From assembly GCF_019038435.1 (NCBI RefSeq), contig NZ_JAGPOX010000113.1:1-32699 (forward strand): a stretch of DNA of 32,699 bases. Direction: 5' to 3'. Under the pieces are notes generated by a model. It was not told the DNA's origin. It saw only the letters and a program-made list of their open reading frames with translations, and searched no databases. Shown here one piece after another: positions 31,355-32,699 of this stretch (within the stretch, counting starts at the first letter, position 1; every line of letters starts with the position of its first letter). The position numbers and the translations under genes are program-made. The stretch is from Nocardia alni. Lineage in GTDB: Bacteria; Actinomycetota; Actinomycetes; Mycobacteriales; Mycobacteriaceae.

Positions 31355-32317
31355 CTACCGGACCTCGGCGGGCTGACGGGCCGCGCGGGCGGCCTCGCGG
31401 GCCAGCAGGCGGTCACGCTGCTCCTCGAACCTGGTGGCGTCGCGGTCCAGTTTCTCCAGGAACTCGGCGAGCTCATCCCTGGCACGTTCACCGCGCGGTC
31501 CGAAGTCCTCGCGGCCGAAGACATTCCAGATCTTCAACACCGGCTGGACGACCTCCTCCAGATGCTGGCGCAGATCATAGATGCCGTGCTTGGCCATCAG
31601 CACACCGTTGCGGCGGAAATCGGGCATGCCGTATCCGGGCATCACGAAGTTCGTGACGATCCGGGTGATCGCCTCGATCTGCTGGTCCGGGACCAGGTCC
31701 AGAGCCGCGCCGCACAGGTTGCGGTAGAAGATCATGTGCAGGTTCTCGTCGGCCGCGATGCGCTGCAGCATCCGGTCCGCGATCGGGTCGTCACAGACCT
31801 TGCCCGTATTGCGGTGCGACACACGGGTTGCCAGCTCCTGGAAGGTCACGTACGCGACGTTCAGCAGGAACCCGCCCCAGTCGTCGGGTGATTGCGCGCC
31901 GTTGGTCATGTGGATCATCCGGGCCTGTTCCAGCGCGACCGGATCCACGCCGCGGGTGACCACGAGGTAGTCGCGCATGGCGATCCCGTGCCGATTCTCC
32001 TCCGCGGTCCACCGCCCGACCCAGGTGCCCCAGGCGCCGTCCATCGAGAGGTTCTCGGCGATCTCCCGGTGGTAAGAGGGCAGATTGTCCTCGGTCAGCA
32101 GGTTCGTGACCATCGCCGCCTTGGCGAGCTCACTGAGCCTGGACTGCTCCGGATCCCAGTCCGCGCCGCCCATAGCCGCGAAGTTGCGGCCCTCGTCCCA
32201 CGGCACGTAATCGTGTGGATGCCAGTCCCTGGCGATCGACAGATGCCGGTCGAGGTTCTGCGCGGCCACCGGCTCCAGTTCACCGAGTATTTCCAGCTGG
32301 GTCAGATCTCTCGCCAC
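31355..32317 (-). CDS. desA: Acyl-ACP desaturase, DesA1/DesA2 type
   Basis: A soluble diiron enzyme that introduces a double bond into acyl-ACP; in mycobacteria DesA1/A2 act in mycolic acid and fatty acid desaturation. The 320-residue protein follows DesA1 closely: LTQLEILGELEPV, RHLSIARDWHPHDYVPWDEGRN interrupted by family-typical positions, TEDNLPSYHREIA, WTAEENRHGIAMRDYL (first E-ENRH ligand set), FQELATRVSHRNTGK and ADENLHMIFYRN (second ENLH set). The GTG at 32317 matches the DesA1 N-terminus and has AAAGG 8 bases upstream; a GTG at 32362 with GAGG 7 bases upstream is a real alternative, adding 15 residues. It converges on the histidine kinase and has a repeat-containing upstream region. 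Confidence 0.93.
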   Translation of the reverse strand: MARDLTQLEILGELEPVAAQNLDRHLSIARDWHPHDYVPWDEGRNFAAMGGADWDPEQSRLSELAKAAMVTNLLTEDNLPSYHREIAENLSMDGAWGTWVGRWTAEENRHGIAMRDYLVVTRGVDPVALEQARMIHMTNGAQSPDDWGGFLLNVAYVTFQELATRVSHRNTGKVCDDPIADRMLQRIAADENLHMIFYRNLCGAALDLVPDQQIEAITRIVTNFVMPGYGMPDFRRNGVLMAKHGIYDLRQHLEEVVQPVLKIWNVFGREDFGPRGERARDELAEFLEKLDRDATRFEEQRDRLLAREAARAARQPAEVR

Positions 32318-32416
32318 TGGCGGAGCCTTTCTGTCATCGAGTCGTTCACGTGTCGAGGCCACCGGTGAACCTCACCCTGGCGACCGCACCAGTAGACGAT
32401 GACCTGCTTGCCGCGC

Positions 32417-32445
32417 ACTGTGGCTAACCTGTGGCTGACCTGTGA
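32417..32445 (-). promoter_or_regulatory. Three 7-bp direct repeats at 11-bp spacing (PhoP-box-like)
   Basis: Read on the minus strand, the units are TCACAGG (32445-32439), CCACAGG (32434-32428) and CCACAGT (32423-32417), each starting exactly 11 bp after the last. OmpR-family regulators bind such tandem sites, and the mycobacterial PhoP site is TCACAGC-N4-TCACAGC, which this closely resembles. It lies 55-128 bp upstream of the desaturase, depending on its start, and 82 bp before the divergent regulator gene. Confidence 0.5.
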
Positions 32446-32526
32446 AGGGGTCGGACGGTGACTCACGGCACAGGCGCGTGCGCGACGAGTACTATCGACC
32501 GCCTGACGACATCAGGGAGCCTTTTT

Positions 32527-32699
32527 ATGTCGAACGCTGCCGACGGCGCCGATGCGGGCGGGCGGTCGCCGCAGCACATCGGGGTATCGAGCGGGGCCGT
32601 GAACTCCGGTGCGCCGACGGATCCCACCCCCGGGCGAAGACTCGTCGGACGCGCGCGGGAGTTCGACGCGATCACCGATCTGCTCACCCGGGCGGGGAC
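32527..32699 (+). CDS. N-terminus of a large ATPase-containing regulator (partial)
   Basis: The frame runs from an ATG at 32527, with AGGGAG 7 bases upstream, to the right edge (57 codons). After about 37 disordered Gly/Ala/Ser/Pro residues comes RLVGRAREFDAITDLLTRAGD, the GRxxEL-type entry to an AAA/NACHT ATPase, like FVGRSAQLRDVASFIDRAG in the LAL regulator of this window. A LAL or related signal-transduction ATPase is the likely identity. The Walker motifs and output domain lie outside the window. Confidence 0.6.
   Translation, partial: MSNAADGADAGGRSPQHIGVSSGAVNSGAPTDPTPGRRLVGRAREFDAITDLLTRAG

Noticed and set aside
32417..32450. Short tandem repeats as a CRISPR array or replication iterons
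   Set aside because: Only three 7-11 bp units with no spacers and no cas or rep gene; position between divergent promoters fits a regulator site.

Overview
The window looks like chromosomal DNA of a high-GC mycolate-group actinomycete, most probably Nocardia. The GC content is high throughout. Several proteins belong to families concentrated in Mycobacteriales: DUF4254, a DesA-type acyl-ACP desaturase, a MAB_1171c-type membrane protein, an EspH/DUF2694-like protein and a DUF5593-like PAS/GAF protein. Short gene overlaps (ATGA, GTGA, TTGA) and GTG starts are common. I saw no rRNA, tRNA, insertion sequence or CRISPR array.

Layout. Positions 1-4816 hold a central-carbon block: a divergent ROK-family repressor (cut by the left edge), then edd, a possible 60-residue ORF, glk and eda. 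Together they phosphorylate glucose and run the two defining steps of the Entner-Doudoroff pathway. Positions 5036-10160 are a mixed stretch: a DUF4254 protein, a glutamine-dependent asparagine synthetase, a PAS/GAF-like protein with a good promoter, an EspH-like small protein, and a free-standing archaeal-type threonyl-tRNA synthetase editing domain.

Positions 10460-19694 look like a small specialised-metabolism locus. On the plus strand are a canonical cytochrome P450, an overlapping CYP157-like P450 without the ExxR arginine, and a secreted alpha/beta hydrolase. On the minus strand a UbiC-like chorismate lyase is coupled to a FAD-dependent halogenase. A phenolic-acid-decarboxylase-like protein is divergent from the lyase, and a large LuxR-family (LAL) regulator follows. 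This gene content fits a route from chorismate to 4-hydroxybenzoate, then halogenation and possibly decarboxylation or P450 tailoring. It resembles in logic the bacterial Bmp and ambigol halophenol pathways. The product is an inference.

Positions 19966-22995 (minus) hold a signalling-like module: a 7-TM MAB_1171c-type protein with a cytoplasmic tail, an XRE regulator, an ImmA/IrrE-like metallopeptidase, and a second copy of the tail domain as a separate protein. Positions 22997-29355 (minus) form a tight transport and catabolic operon: solute-binding lipoprotein, ABC ATPase, fused double permease, a fumarase/aspartase-superfamily lyase and a LacI-type regulator. A perfect 20-bp palindrome lies just upstream and is the likely operator. 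Positions 29608-32699 hold a sensor histidine kinase with no adjacent response regulator and a proline-rich sensor region, a DesA-type acyl-ACP desaturase whose upstream region has three 7-bp repeats at 11-bp spacing resembling a PhoP box, and the first codons of another large ATPase regulator.
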